A stretch of DNA of 64,000 nt from Microbulbifer bruguierae (GCF_029869925.1 NZ_CP118605.1:2570001-2634000), one strand, 5' to 3'; counted from the first letter of the stretch, positions 16,798 through 27,204 are shown. The notes: a model not told the origin generated them from the sequence alone. Made by a program: numbers and translations.

Positions 16798-18003
16798 TCT
16801 TCGATTACCCAATATCAATGCAATTTTTCCAACCATACGATTTAACACGCCAACACCCAGTTTAAGATCAGGATCTACGGTCACAGGCTTACCTCGGAAA
16901 AACCTTAATACAATTCTTCCGATTGCCTCTAGGAAGTTTTCGATTCGCTTAGATGGCTTTTTCCCAAGGGGTATATCCCCCAATACCACATCAGGACATA
17001 ACTTAAAGGCGTCACCTATTGACGCTGGGTAGGGCTCCGGACTAGCACTGTATCTAATACCTTTTTTAGCGCAGCTAATTACATGTGATTCGTTAGCAAC
17101 CCCAAAATTTTCTCCTAATGGAAATACTTTAATGTCTCGCACTGGCTTTACTGGAGCAGGATAACCTAAGTCCTCTAAAGCCTCCCAGCAAATCAATGAA
17201 GCTGTTCGAGCCAAATCTAAATCAAGACTTGAACGCCATGAGTAAATATTTTCAGCGGTAATTTTTTTATCAATATCCTTTTTCCAGGTTTCCGAAGCAA
17301 CCCTTACATCGTTCGCATTTGAACGATCAAGCATTGAAGGCTCAAACTCTTCTCCTATAAACTTACATATAGTCTCGACCTCTTGACGCGGCTGGAGCAC
17401 TAGATCTTCATATCGAACGGTCATACTATCTACATCCGTCCCGAAAAAATGGTCAGTTTTTGAATACACTGCTGCCCAGCGATAAAACTCACCGATCATC
17501 GACTCAGATAAGCCGATATTTTTTATTACGGATGGTACTGAATCTCGCGGATCTCTAACAATTCTAAGTATTTTTGCCTTTGGAAATAATTCTCGAATTA
17601 ATTCGACATAAAACAGATGCCTAGGAGTTTTTTCCGCCCAGCGCGCCTTGCCCCTCGCATTTGCAAGTGCTCCAGGTAAAGCAGAATAAATGGACCTCAC
17701 AGACGAGCCCTGCGCTAGTAATTGAGCATGCAATAAATCACTTGTTAAACCAAAATGACTCGCAAGACTTTTTCCATCTGGATATTTTATGCATTCCAGT
17801 CGCTCTACTGCCAGGCTCGCCCACTCTTTATTCGAAGCAATTCCTTCAGCTTGCTCTACCGGTATTGCCCGAAAAAGATCGGTTTCCGGTCCACACGCAA
17901 TTCGACTGTGACTACCAATAATAGCTGAAAGCAACGACGTACCAGATCGCGGTGGGCCAACAATAAATATAGGGGAAGAAAAATCCGTATCATTTATATC
18001 CAT
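16789..18003 (-). CDS. PAPS-dependent sulfotransferase family protein (1 of 4)
   Basis: This 404-residue protein is predicted to transfer sulfate from PAPS to a sugar hydroxyl. The 5'-phosphosulfate loop is FIVGPPRSGTSLLSAIIGSH near residue 15, and the 3'-phosphate site is RIVRDPRDSVPSVIK near residue 145. No signal peptide is seen, so it probably acts on lipid-linked repeat units on the cytoplasmic face. It is longer than the other three sulfotransferases in the window, with about 100 extra C-terminal residues of unknown role. It lies 19 bases downstream of the flippase gene. Confidence 0.88.
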   Translation of the reverse strand: MDINDTDFSSPIFIVGPPRSGTSLLSAIIGSHSRIACGPETDLFRAIPVEQAEGIASNKEWASLAVERLECIKYPDGKSLASHFGLTSDLLHAQLLAQGSSVRSIYSALPGALANARGKARWAEKTPRHLFYVELIRELFPKAKILRIVRDPRDSVPSVIKNIGLSESMIGEFYRWAAVYSKTDHFFGTDVDSMTVRYEDLVLQPRQEVETICKFIGEEFEPSMLDRSNANDVRVASETWKKDIDKKITAENIYSWRSSLDLDLARTASLICWEALEDLGYPAPVKPVRDIKVFPLGENFGVANESHVISCAKKGIRYSASPEPYPASIGDAFKLCPDVVLGDIPLGKKPSKRIENFLEAIGRIVLRFFRGKPVTVDPDLKLGVGVLNRMVGKIALILGNRRSI

Positions 18004-18022
18004 AACTACTACTGATTAATAC

Positions 18023-19405
18023 TTAGTTGACAACATAGCTAGTCAGCCATGTAAAAAAGTATCCTGCTGCAACGCCGGGCACTATGAAAGAAGTATACGC
18101 AATCTCTCGATATACACTCATCAAGCCCGCCTTATATTTTAAGTACAGCTGCAAAGGAATAATAAAAATTGGGTATACACCAAGAAATACCACGGCTCCA
18201 ATAAGGTCGTAGCTAAACAATGCAAATGGAAGGCCAATCGTTAACAGTAGTGCTCGGGACAATGCAACTGACATCATTTTCTTTGGCTCACCTTCAGCTT
18301 GATAGTAAAGACCTAGGCCTCTATATCGATCTGCTATTAGCCCGAGAGACAGAAAAGATAAAAATATCCCGGCCTGACTGTACCGTTCATCGTACAACAG
18401 TCGAACAATTTGATCGCCCGAAACAACCAGAAAGCCGCAAAGGCTACAGATAACAAAATCTAGCGGCAAACGGAAACGGTAATACATATCGGTGCAGTCG
18501 CTGCTTTCACGCAATTTTCGACTCATCGCCGGATACATCACTTTTTGCATGATTGTATTCAGCGCTCCTCTGACTGAACCCACGATAAATACCGCTATTG
18601 AGTAGATCCCCATTTCGTGAGCATTGATATCGAAACCGAGAATAATTCTGTCACCGTTAAGCACCCAATAGCTCAACAGCGACGTGAAAAAAATCCATTT
18701 ACCAAAGTGAAAAATCTGCTTCGCATATCCTCTATCCCACTGCCAAGAGTTTCCTACACCCGATAAACAAATGTTCTCAGCTGTAATTCGCACAACACTG
18801 GAGATGACCGTACCAGCGACAAGCGCCCACACACTGGGTGAGTAGCTAGCCCATAAAATCATGGCAACAATTCCGATGATTTGAGTCATCAAATCAATTG
18901 CTGTAATTCTACCCAGCTGCAAATCACGGTTAGCGACAGCCGTTTTTGTTGGTCGAAATCCACTAATAACCAAACTGCTCGCCAGAATAGCAAGCACTAT
19001 AGGTAGGTCAGGGTGAGAATACACATTAGTGGACGATCCATTTGGCCCTACTATCCACAATGTAAGGGCGAATCCCCATACAATGGCCGCAAGTGATACT
19101 CCTCGTAGTATTTGCAATGCCCAGGCCGTGTTCAAAAAAGGCTGCTCTACGCCATCCTTATTTTGAATAATACTCTTGTTGATACCCATATCCGTGAGCA
19201 TCTGCACCCCAGCCACCACTACATTAGCTAGAGCCATCAAACCAAACATTTCCGGGGCCAGTAACCTGGTCATCACAAGGTTACTTCCGAGTCGAAGTAT
19301 CTGCCCGGCAGCGTAACCAGCAAAGACCAGAATAGAGGCGTGACGTAGCCTACGGCTACTAAATTCGGAGCTCTGGACAGCGCCAACTTCTGCAACCGAG
19401 CTCAT
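18023..19405 (-). CDS. wzx: Polysaccharide flippase (Wzx, MATE/PST superfamily)
   Basis: This 460-residue protein has about a dozen hydrophobic segments along its length and the typical early motif LRLGSNLVMTRLLAPEMFGLMALA. It is predicted to flip undecaprenyl-diphosphate-linked repeat units to the periplasm for polymerisation by the Wzy-like protein at 28-29 kb. Its ATG overlaps the TGA of the decayed glycosyltransferase upstream (ATGA), showing they once formed an operon. A sulfotransferase gene follows. Confidence 0.9.
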   Translation of the reverse strand: MSSVAEVGAVQSSEFSSRRLRHASILVFAGYAAGQILRLGSNLVMTRLLAPEMFGLMALANVVVAGVQMLTDMGINKSIIQNKDGVEQPFLNTAWALQILRGVSLAAIVWGFALTLWIVGPNGSSTNVYSHPDLPIVLAILASSLVISGFRPTKTAVANRDLQLGRITAIDLMTQIIGIVAMILWASYSPSVWALVAGTVISSVVRITAENICLSGVGNSWQWDRGYAKQIFHFGKWIFFTSLLSYWVLNGDRIILGFDINAHEMGIYSIAVFIVGSVRGALNTIMQKVMYPAMSRKLRESSDCTDMYYRFRLPLDFVICSLCGFLVVSGDQIVRLLYDERYSQAGIFLSFLSLGLIADRYRGLGLYYQAEGEPKKMMSVALSRALLLTIGLPFALFSYDLIGAVVFLGVYPIFIIPLQLYLKYKAGLMSVYREIAYTSFIVPGVAAGYFFTWLTSYVVN

Positions 19406-19764
19406 CTAACTACACCTTCAAAATGATCGACGTTATAAACAAATCCATTTATTCCATTTTCGATGTGTTCACGAGTGTATCGAATAGTCATGTCGACTAA
19501 TGGGCGAACACGGGAAAAAGCCATTATGGCAATATTGACTGCTTTGGGGTCACGAAAGCGGGTTTTCAATAACTTTGCCCTTGGTAAGGCATGATTTATC
19601 CGCAGCCGACTAACGACTTCTCTTGCACCAGCTTGGTTCATACACTTAGTAGAGGATACGTTAGTGACCGTATGGACGGTGTTTGGCAGCACTTTTGCAG
19701 AAGTAGCGGCAACCTGGCAGCGGCCCTTAAGAGAGGGCAGTGGAAGTGCGAAAGTGATGTTCAT
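19402..19764 (-). pseudogene. Internally deleted family 4 glycosyltransferase remnant
   Basis: The frame opens with a normal GT4 N-terminus (MNITFALPLPSLKG..., ATG 19764, with AAAGGTG upstream) and ends in the typical donor-site tail of the same family (TREHIENGINGFVYN). Fewer than 125 codons lie between start and stop, where a functional enzyme needs about 350 or more. The middle of the protein, including both Rossmann cores, is missing or scrambled. The stop overlaps the wzx start. The same frame stays open upstream to 19827. I read it as a decayed gene; a short functional product is unlikely. Confidence 0.65.
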
Positions 19765-20089
19765 CCGTGATTTCACCTTTTGACTGAACAGTAATTTTAT
19801 CGCCCTTGGTAACAAGGTGTAAATCATCGTTATTGTTTCGTTTTTTATAGATCATTTTCCCAATATCACACATTGGTCACATTTTTGCTGATTTATCCGT
19901 CTTGTCTTCTGGTTTATCATCATCAGCAATTCATCAATTTTTCGTAACCTTATCGACAACTTTTCGCGCTCAGGGTTGTCTACTGCTATCGATGAATATC
20001 ACGCCAATGCGGTATTTAACACACGAAGCTTTGTCGCTTTTGGAATTTTTTGCTCTTTGGCAAGAAATTAATAGTACGGATTAATTACA

Positions 20090-22075
20090 ATGAAAAACTT
20101 TTTCCCTATTTGTATTCTATCAACACTGTTAATCGGCTGCGGTGGCAGTGGTGGTAGTGATGGCGGAGATGGTGCGGTCGCGCCCCAGAATAGAGCTCCT
20201 ATAGCCGTTGCAGGAAACAATCTGAGTACAGACCTCGGGCAATCCGTTAACTTGAGTGGTGCGGCAAGTTCCGACCCCGACGGTGATTCACTGACTTACA
20301 GCTGGAGCATCTCCTCGTCACCAGGTAATTCAAATCCCATTATTTCATCCGGCTCACAGGTGGAAGCAAATTTCACTGCAGATACTGCCGGTAGTTATGA
20401 AATTGAACTCACCGTAAGTGATGGCTCGATTTCCTCTTCCGACACAATAACCATAACCGTGACTGGAGCATCTAATCCATCGCTCGTTGCAAATGCCGGA
20501 AGTGGCTATTCAGCTTCCGAGGGATTTCAAATCCAACTGGATGGAAGCGCTAGTACCGCTGCGGACAATAGTTCGCTGACTTATAGCTGGAAAATCGTGT
20601 CGGCGCCTTCTAGCTCCACAACAATGCTGGTTGATGCCAACTCTGCGACCCCAACTCTAGAATCGACCTCTGTTGGTAGCTACGAAGTTGAACTAACCGT
20701 TACTTCCGACGATGGAAGCACTGCAACAGATATTGCCACTGTTCTAGTGTTGGACTACCTACCGATCATGACCAAAGCTGAGAACTACACTCAAATTTTG
20801 CCAGCTGATGATACCCGTATAATCTACGTTAGCAGCCAGACTGGGGATGACGCCAATGACGGTCTTTCTTCAGAAACCCCGGTACAAACCATTCAGCATG
20901 GAGCTTCCCTGCTTCGTGACGGATTTCCAGATTGGCTCGCACTTAAAGCGGGAGATACCTGGGAGACAGGTATTGGCGGCTGGCGGAAATCCGGGCGCAG
21001 CGCTGACGAACCTATGGTAATTACGAGCTATGGTTCCGGCGATGCTCGACCTCTTTTACGCACTCATGACCAGGACGCCCTCCGATATCAGGGGGGCAGC
21101 GGTAGTCCTGCATACGTAGATTATCTCGTAATTCACGGCTTACACTTTTTCGCGGCATCACGTGAACCCGGGTCTCCTGACTTTACCAGTGAAACATCAA
21201 ACAGTACCGGTATCGTCTGGCTCCGTGGCACTAACAGTCTCTTAATTGAAGACAATATGTTCCAATATTTCACCACCGCTATTGTTTTGCAGGAAACTGG
21301 TGATATTGATATCAAAAACGTCCTCATTAAAAACAATGTCATCACTGATTCATATGGTGTAGGTAGCCATTCACAAGGTATATATATTCAATCAACCGAT
21401 AATGTACGTATCGAGCGAAACGTATTTGATCATGTAGGCTGGAACGAACAAATAGAAGGTGCCAACAAAACAAAGTTCAATCATTCGATCTATGTTCAAT
21501 CATCCAATCGGGGAGTTGAAATCGTAGATAACATAATTGCCCGTAGTTCAAGCCACGGTATTCAACTTCGCCCAGGCGGGTTGATGCAAGGAAACGTCCT
21601 AGTAGAGAATGCGATCAGCCTTATGTTGGGCGGAGACTCCATGGAAGGCGAACCAGGTATTATTCAGGATAATGTGATTCTTCATGGAAGCGATCTATCA
21701 GATGAGGAATACAGGGGTTGGGGTATAGACTTAACTGCGAATATCGTGTCCGCAGAAGTACGCAACAACATTGTTGCACATGAGAATTCAATGGCGAGTG
21801 ACCCAAGGGCAATTAAAGAGCACACACTTTCAACCGAATCAGGTAACGCCATCTATGAATGGGGAAGCCAGTCACAGAGTGAAGAGATTTTTGTAAACCC
21901 CTCGATCACTATTGCTGACCTGGATCTTCAAGCTGGTGGCAGCGGTACGCTTGAATCTTTCTACGAGAATATCAGGAAAAAATCACTTAGAGATCCTAGT
22001 ACACACTCTGAATCTAAGTACGATGTTGATTACATCAGACACTATTTCCAAGATGGATTTAAAATTGCTCAATAG
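20090..22075 (+). CDS. Lipoprotein with two PKD-like domains and a right-handed beta-helix
   Basis: This 661-residue protein has a lipoprotein signal with lipobox LIGCGG and a glycine-rich linker. Two PKD/Ig-like domains lie at about 36-125 and 130-222 (SDPDGDSLTYSWS and NSSLTYSWK motifs). A parallel beta-helix domain begins at about 240 with IYVSSQTGDDANDGLSSETP and continues with many N-rich turns (SRSSSHG/LRPGG type). Such helices occur in polysaccharide lyases, epimerases and periplasmic guard proteins of exopolysaccharide loci. I infer a cell-envelope protein that binds, trims or modifies the polymer. No catalytic residues can be assigned. Its C-terminal half is a close paralogue of the convergent gene that follows. 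Confidence 0.8.
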   Translation: MKNFFPICILSTLLIGCGGSGGSDGGDGAVAPQNRAPIAVAGNNLSTDLGQSVNLSGAASSDPDGDSLTYSWSISSSPGNSNPIISSGSQVEANFTADTAGSYEIELTVSDGSISSSDTITITVTGASNPSLVANAGSGYSASEGFQIQLDGSASTAADNSSLTYSWKIVSAPSSSTTMLVDANSATPTLESTSVGSYEVELTVTSDDGSTATDIATVLVLDYLPIMTKAENYTQILPADDTRIIYVSSQTGDDANDGLSSETPVQTIQHGASLLRDGFPDWLALKAGDTWETGIGGWRKSGRSADEPMVITSYGSGDARPLLRTHDQDALRYQGGSGSPAYVDYLVIHGLHFFAASREPGSPDFTSETSNSTGIVWLRGTNSLLIEDNMFQYFTTAIVLQETGDIDIKNVLIKNNVITDSYGVGSHSQGIYIQSTDNVRIERNVFDHVGWNEQIEGANKTKFNHSIYVQSSNRGVEIVDNIIARSSSHGIQLRPGGLMQGNVLVENAISLMLGGDSMEGEPGIIQDNVILHGSDLSDEEYRGWGIDLTANIVSAEVRNNIVAHENSMASDPRAIKEHTLSTESGNAIYEWGSQSQSEEIFVNPSITIADLDLQAGGSGTLESFYENIRKKSLRDPSTHSESKYDVDYIRHYFQDGFKIAQ

Positions 22076-22094
22076 TGTCTGACGTAAAGTTTAA

Positions 22095-23990
22095 TTATTC
22101 TTTCGGGCTAAATCCCTCTCGAAAGAACCGGTTTAAACTTTCAGTTGAATAATCCGGATTCCAATCCAGCCGCGATTGGGCCCGGATTTTTTCGACAAAT
22201 GAATCAAACGTGGCTTCCCCCCCCATCAAAACGTTATACTCTTCGATCGTCCTTTTCGGATCTACGTAATTCTCTTGAGCACCCCTGATCTCTTCCCAGT
22301 CGTACACAACATTTCCCGAATAAGTCGCATAATCGGATGTTTTTATCCCGAATCTATTTCCAGAGTCGGTCAAGACGTGCGCCACGATATTGTTTTTAAT
22401 CACACCATTATTCTCTGGTTTAAAATCGATCCCCCAGCCTCGTGGTTCTGACCCAATATCATTTCCATTTAAAATAACATTGTTTACGACAACCCCATCA
22501 TCATCACTAACGTCGGACATTCCTAACAATATCGATATGGGGTTTCGAATTAGAAAATTTCCTTCAATCAAACCACCTGGGCGAAGCTGCATACCGTGAC
22601 TAGAGCTTCGACTTATTATGTTGTTCTTGATCTGTACATCTAGGTTATCTCCCTGAATATAGATCGAATGATTGAATTTAGTAGCTTGTGCTCCGGAAAG
22701 AGATTCATGCCAGCCGTTATGGTCGAAAATATTTTCTTCTATCGTGACACCCTCTGTTTCCTGTATATAAATTCCCTGAGAATGACCATCCGTGGAGAAG
22801 GAATCAACAATGACGTTTTTTCTAATCTCAACGCCACTGACATTCAGATCACTAATGTCCATTATCGCAATGCCAGTTTGATAGTGATCGAAGCAGTTAT
22901 CTTCTATTAACAAATAGGTAGATCCTCGAAGCCATACTATTCCCGACGCACCGTCGGTATTTGAAAACGAGTCAGAGTCGGGGTCACGAGTCTCTGCATA
23001 GAAGTGCAATCCACTAAATACCAGGTAATCGACTTGCTTAGGCGAGCCGCCGCCTCCAGACGCACGAATCCCCGAACGTGCACCGGTCAATAATAAAGGG
23101 CGTGTTAAACCGGTGCCGTAAGAAGTTACAATCATCGGCTGCTTTGCTGAACGACCACTTTTGACCCATCTTCCCAAGCCTTCCGACCACTCATCGCCGA
23201 TTTTTAGCAGTAACCAGTCAGGAAACCCGTCTCTAAGTAACTCTTTGCCTTTTGCAATACTCTTGACCGCTGTCTTAGGCGAAAGCCCGTCATTAAAATC
23301 ATCTCCGGAACTACTGCTTACATATATCAATTTTGAGTCAGACTGAGGTTGAAAGCTGGAGAACCCTTCTTTGTCTATAGTAATGGGGATGTGGGAATAT
23401 TCCGATGGTTTTCCAATGACAGATATATCTCGTTCAACGGATGCGGTTGCCCCCGCGGAATCTGAAACTCTATAAAATACTTTATAATTACCGGGTACTT
23501 CTGTGTTGACGCCATTTTCTACTTCAATTTTTGATGTAAGTTCTCCATCTTCAATATCGCTTGCTTCGGCGCCCGGATCCACGAATCGAGCTCCTTCATT
23601 CACACTTATTTCATTCGCCCCCAACAACGTAATCGTTGGTGATTCGTTTTCTGAAACAATCACTCGCCGAGCCACCTCTGCAACAGCGCTTTCACTATCG
23701 GTGACGGTATATCTAATTTCGTAGTCACCCGCGACAGAGGTATTAATCGGCAGCCCTTCAGTGACGATTTTGTCGGTTATATCGCCGTCTTGTTTGTCAT
23801 GTGCAACTGCACCGGCATCTTCATAGTTGGCTCCATGAAGCAACTGAATTCTACGTGCTCCCAATAATTCCACCTTAGGTGGCGTATTTTTTTCCGGAGC
23901 AGGTTCAGGTAATGTCTGTGATGGGTTCCCTCCGCCCCCGCAAGCTGTACAGATGACCAACATTAGTGCATACATTGTGAACCTAACCAT
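22095..23990 (-). CDS. Lipoprotein with two DUF5011-like Ig domains and a right-handed beta-helix
   Basis: This 631-residue protein has a lipobox (VICTACGGGG). Two bacterial Ig-like domains at about 37-108 and 110-190 share the pattern ELLGARRIQLLHGANYEDAG / TLLGANEISVNEGARFVDPG. A parallel beta-helix starts near 205 with IYVSSSSGDDFNDGLSPKT. The helix region parallels that of the convergent gene at 20.1 kb almost motif for motif (LLRDGFPDWL, KSGRSA, KFNHSIY, SRSSSHG). The front domains belong to a different family. ATG 23990 follows GAGGT. It is predicted to be a cell-envelope polysaccharide-active or polysaccharide-binding protein. Confidence 0.8.
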   Translation of the reverse strand: MVRFTMYALMLVICTACGGGGNPSQTLPEPAPEKNTPPKVELLGARRIQLLHGANYEDAGAVAHDKQDGDITDKIVTEGLPINTSVAGDYEIRYTVTDSESAVAEVARRVIVSENESPTITLLGANEISVNEGARFVDPGAEASDIEDGELTSKIEVENGVNTEVPGNYKVFYRVSDSAGATASVERDISVIGKPSEYSHIPITIDKEGFSSFQPQSDSKLIYVSSSSGDDFNDGLSPKTAVKSIAKGKELLRDGFPDWLLLKIGDEWSEGLGRWVKSGRSAKQPMIVTSYGTGLTRPLLLTGARSGIRASGGGGSPKQVDYLVFSGLHFYAETRDPDSDSFSNTDGASGIVWLRGSTYLLIEDNCFDHYQTGIAIMDISDLNVSGVEIRKNVIVDSFSTDGHSQGIYIQETEGVTIEENIFDHNGWHESLSGAQATKFNHSIYIQGDNLDVQIKNNIISRSSSHGMQLRPGGLIEGNFLIRNPISILLGMSDVSDDDGVVVNNVILNGNDIGSEPRGWGIDFKPENNGVIKNNIVAHVLTDSGNRFGIKTSDYATYSGNVVYDWEEIRGAQENYVDPKRTIEEYNVLMGGEATFDSFVEKIRAQSRLDWNPDYSTESLNRFFREGFSPKE

Positions 23991-24640
23991 TTGATACCTC
24001 GAATTTGGTGGAAAAAATCAGCAAAAGTATGGGTTAGCAGTTGCTGTTTTCCACAAATCGAGGGCGTTTATCAATTTGTCGACCGAATTATGTGAAAATC
24101 TAGTCTATCCGGTCATTCGTTTATTCATTTTTTGAGAAGAAGTTACTACTACCATACGCCAACGCAGTTTCAACATCGATCTTGAAACAAGAAAATAGCT
24201 TTGTATTGTAAGCCTTAGTCATACTGCGGAGAATATAGGCTTATCACTTCGCCTAAATTCTGGTCAATACTAGAGCTAAAAATTGGTATTTTCAGAAAAG
24301 GAGTTTTTAAATAGATTTACTAGCGATCTTCACCGAGTGAAGTCTATAAGCTCACCTATTGAGATGACCAGGGCTGATGCGAAATCAAAAGCATCGGGGT
24401 CCTTGTACATTCAGATAAACTTATTCGACCATGACGTTGCTAACTCTAAGCACCACCTATAGATCCAGATTTAATTCCCAATGAAAGCAATACATTTCAC
24501 TGGGGAATACCGCTATCTTACACTCCGCTCTAGGCCTACAAGTAACACCTGAATTTCATAGGATGAAAACATTTTTCATATACACATATGTTATTATTGG
24601 CAATTCAAAAATGTTTATTGACTCATAGGGATATGTATAA
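23991..24640. other. 650-base AT-rich intergenic region
   Basis: It lies between two divergent genes (beta-helix lipoprotein to the left, glycosyltransferase to the right), so it should hold promoters for both. I see no convincing -35/-10 pair, no open frame of note, no terminal repeats and no tRNA-like element. Confidence 0.5.
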
Positions 24641-25840
24641 ATGACAAATTCAGGTAGCCTGGCGGTTCTTATACCAGAATTTCCAGGTCAAACTCATATA
24701 TTTTTTTGGAGAGAAATTCAGGCGCTTAGGCTCGATGGAGCTAGTGTTAAAATCATATCGACTCGCGCACCCAAGACGAGAAACTTCCATGAGTTTTGCA
24801 GTGAGATCGACGAGACATTTTATCTAACACCGTTACGCTATTTTACGAGCATCCTCTTCTGTCTGCGCAATCCGCGCTGGTTTGCATCAACACTAGCATA
24901 TTGTTTTTCATTAAAATGCAGCCTGAAATTGCGTTTTCGGACACTTCTCTTTATTCCTGTCGCCGCTAATCTTGCCGCGTACTGTACAGAGCATTCTATA
25001 CATCACGTACACGTTCACTCCTCAGCAGATGCCTCGCATATTACTGCCCTAGCTTCGCTTTGCAAAAAGTTTACATACAGCGTATGTATCCATGGCAATC
25101 TCAATCAATATGGAGATAACCATAAAGCAAAGCTCTCCTCTGCAAAATTTATAGTAACTGTAACAAAACCGCTACAAGAGGAGATCTATTCTACAATCCC
25201 CCAGTACCCGAAGGATAGAGTTCACGTACTGGCGATGGGTGTGGACGTTACCAAATTTTTGCCTAGAAAATACCCCGAAATCCTTGAAAAACAATTTGTT
25301 ATAACCTCCGTTAGCCGACTTGTGCATGTAAAGGGCCACAAATTTGCCCTACAAGCTCTAGCCCAGCTACCATCTGAGATCAATTTCTTATACCAAATTG
25401 TTGGCGATGGGGAGTTACGATCTGAATTAGAAAATGAAGTTCAAACTTTGGGACTAAATGATAGAGTTACCTTCCTAGGCTTCCAAAAAGAAGGCGAGGT
25501 ATACAATACATTAATGAACACTGACATTTTTATGTTAACCAGTTTTGGATTCGGGGAAGCTGCGCCCGTTGCAATCATGGAGGCAATGGCTTGTGGTGTC
25601 GCATCAATTTGTTCGATTATTGGCGGCACTAAAGATATGATTACTAATCAGCATGACGGGATGCTTGTCCAACAAAAAAACATTCATGATATTAAGCAAG
25701 CAGTTTTATTCTTGCTGTCCGATCGTAAAAGGCTAGCCACAATCGGGGCAAATGCCCGGAAAACTGCGGAAGAAAAGTTTAGCCATAAACAGTCAGCAAG
25801 CACTTTGCTTCAATACATTAGCCAGAACCAGCTAGCGTAG
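24641..25840 (+). CDS. Glycosyltransferase family 4
   Basis: This 399-residue GT-B fold enzyme, probably cytoplasmic or membrane-associated, adds a sugar to the lipid-linked repeat. The acceptor-side motif HVHVHSSADASH lies near residue 125, the domain junction is around ITSVSRLVHVKGH, and the donor-side block is FGEAAPVAIMEAMACGVASI (E-x7-E type) near residue 305. It is the only rightward glycosyltransferase in this block, and its 3' end overlaps the convergent glycosyltransferase by 23 bases. Donor and acceptor sugars are unknown. Confidence 0.88.
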   Translation: MTNSGSLAVLIPEFPGQTHIFFWREIQALRLDGASVKIISTRAPKTRNFHEFCSEIDETFYLTPLRYFTSILFCLRNPRWFASTLAYCFSLKCSLKLRFRTLLFIPVAANLAAYCTEHSIHHVHVHSSADASHITALASLCKKFTYSVCIHGNLNQYGDNHKAKLSSAKFIVTVTKPLQEEIYSTIPQYPKDRVHVLAMGVDVTKFLPRKYPEILEKQFVITSVSRLVHVKGHKFALQALAQLPSEINFLYQIVGDGELRSELENEVQTLGLNDRVTFLGFQKEGEVYNTLMNTDIFMLTSFGFGEAAPVAIMEAMACGVASICSIIGGTKDMITNQHDGMLVQQKNIHDIKQAVLFLLSDRKRLATIGANARKTAEEKFSHKQSASTLLQYISQNQLA

Positions 25841-27191
25841 CCTCACCGCTCTCTAGCTGAATTGATAATTCGTTGTATATTTTTTCGAGAGCTGTGCGCT
25901 TGCTACTCCAGGAAAAATCAACTGCGCGCGCTCTCGCACCGTTAGATAGTTCTTTTAGTAATTTTCGATTTTCTGTGAATTCAAGTATCGATGCCATCAA
26001 TTCTTCGATAACATGTTCACGACTTATAGGAGCTATCTTCACACCGGAGCTCTCAGTAACGTATTCCCCAATCCCTCCATTATCTACAACAATACACGGC
26101 AGACCTGATGCCATCGCCTCCATTACTACCGCGCCACCGAACTCTCTAACAGAAGGAAAGCAGAACAATTCTGCCGAAGCATACTCTTGCGGTACAGCGG
26201 AATGCGGAATCCAACCTCTAAATAACACATCATTAGTCAAGTCGTTAACTTGAACGAAATGCTCTAATTGTTTTCGCTGAGAACCATCACCAACAATGGT
26301 AAGTTTAATTCGACCGGGTTTTCGGTCCCGTACGCGCTGTACCGCCTGCAAAAGCATATCGCATCCTTTGTAGGGCTCCAGGCGACCAATAAATAACAAA
26401 CTCAAAACGGAATTTTCTTCACTCACATCACGAATGGATACTTCATGAGTGTCGTATGGATTTTGGTCATTTGTGAATGATGTCACGTCAATATTTGAGT
26501 AAAACTCGTCTGACACGCCATTTTCATACACCGGAATTAGTCTGCTTTTTGAGATTTTAAACGTATCCTTTATCCACGTATTCGTATATTTAGAACCAGT
26601 AAGAATTGCATCCGCAGATAAATATGTCTTTCTGTAACCAGGAATTATCCATCCGCCCACCGACCGCAACCAATTTAAAAAACTGAATTCTTTCCTAGCT
26701 ACATGTTTAAACGCTTTTGGGAATGGTACGCCGCCGTTTACAGGCCCAAGTATAAAAATAGTTTTTTGTTTCCCACGCTTACATGCATTTACGATCTTGT
26801 ACGGGAATCGTGGCATCATTGGAGTCATGGCGTGAACTATGTCGTATTCTCCACGCATAACAGCTAATGAAAATTTTCGATATACAAATCGGTTAAAGAA
26901 GAAATAAATTGGATACTGTAGTGCATGCCTCAGCGGCCATATTACCTGGCCCCTGTAAGTCGAAAAGAACACCAAAAATTTGTAATAAATTACTTCAAGC
27001 CAGCTTTGCTCGTAGTAAGTGATATTCTCTATTAGTCCATCTCTTTTTAACGCCTCTCTGTTCCTACAGTGAGTCACCAGATGGACATCTGAAAACCTTT
27101 GAATAATCCGCGCAAAATTATACCCCACCAACGGCACCGAACTAAGTTCGGGGTTACAACTTTCAACAACAAGCAGTACTTTATTTCTCAT
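25818..27191 (-). CDS. Glycosyltransferase family 4
   Basis: This enzyme of about 457 residues has the GT-B fold. It opens with KVLLVVESCNPELSSVPLVG and carries LLFIGRLEPYKGCDMLLQA and the donor-site block REFGGAVVMEAMASGLPCIV. I prefer ATG 27191, which has AGGGA upstream; the frame is open to 27215, which would overlap the preceding sulfotransferase gene. It is the last gene of a nine-gene leftward operon (35.4 to 25.8 kb) for repeat-unit assembly. The C-terminus overlaps the convergent glycosyltransferase. Confidence 0.88.
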   Translation of the reverse strand: MRNKVLLVVESCNPELSSVPLVGYNFARIIQRFSDVHLVTHCRNREALKRDGLIENITYYEQSWLEVIYYKFLVFFSTYRGQVIWPLRHALQYPIYFFFNRFVYRKFSLAVMRGEYDIVHAMTPMMPRFPYKIVNACKRGKQKTIFILGPVNGGVPFPKAFKHVARKEFSFLNWLRSVGGWIIPGYRKTYLSADAILTGSKYTNTWIKDTFKISKSRLIPVYENGVSDEFYSNIDVTSFTNDQNPYDTHEVSIRDVSEENSVLSLLFIGRLEPYKGCDMLLQAVQRVRDRKPGRIKLTIVGDGSQRKQLEHFVQVNDLTNDVLFRGWIPHSAVPQEYASAELFCFPSVREFGGAVVMEAMASGLPCIVVDNGGIGEYVTESSGVKIAPISREHVIEELMASILEFTENRKLLKELSNGARARAVDFSWSSKRTALEKIYNELSIQLESGEATLAGSG

Positions 27192-27204
27192 ATACAAATT
27201 TTCC

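Noticed and set aside
19402..19764. Insertion sequence as cause of the glycosyltransferase decay
   Set aside because: No transposase frame, inverted ends or target duplication is visible in or around the remnant.
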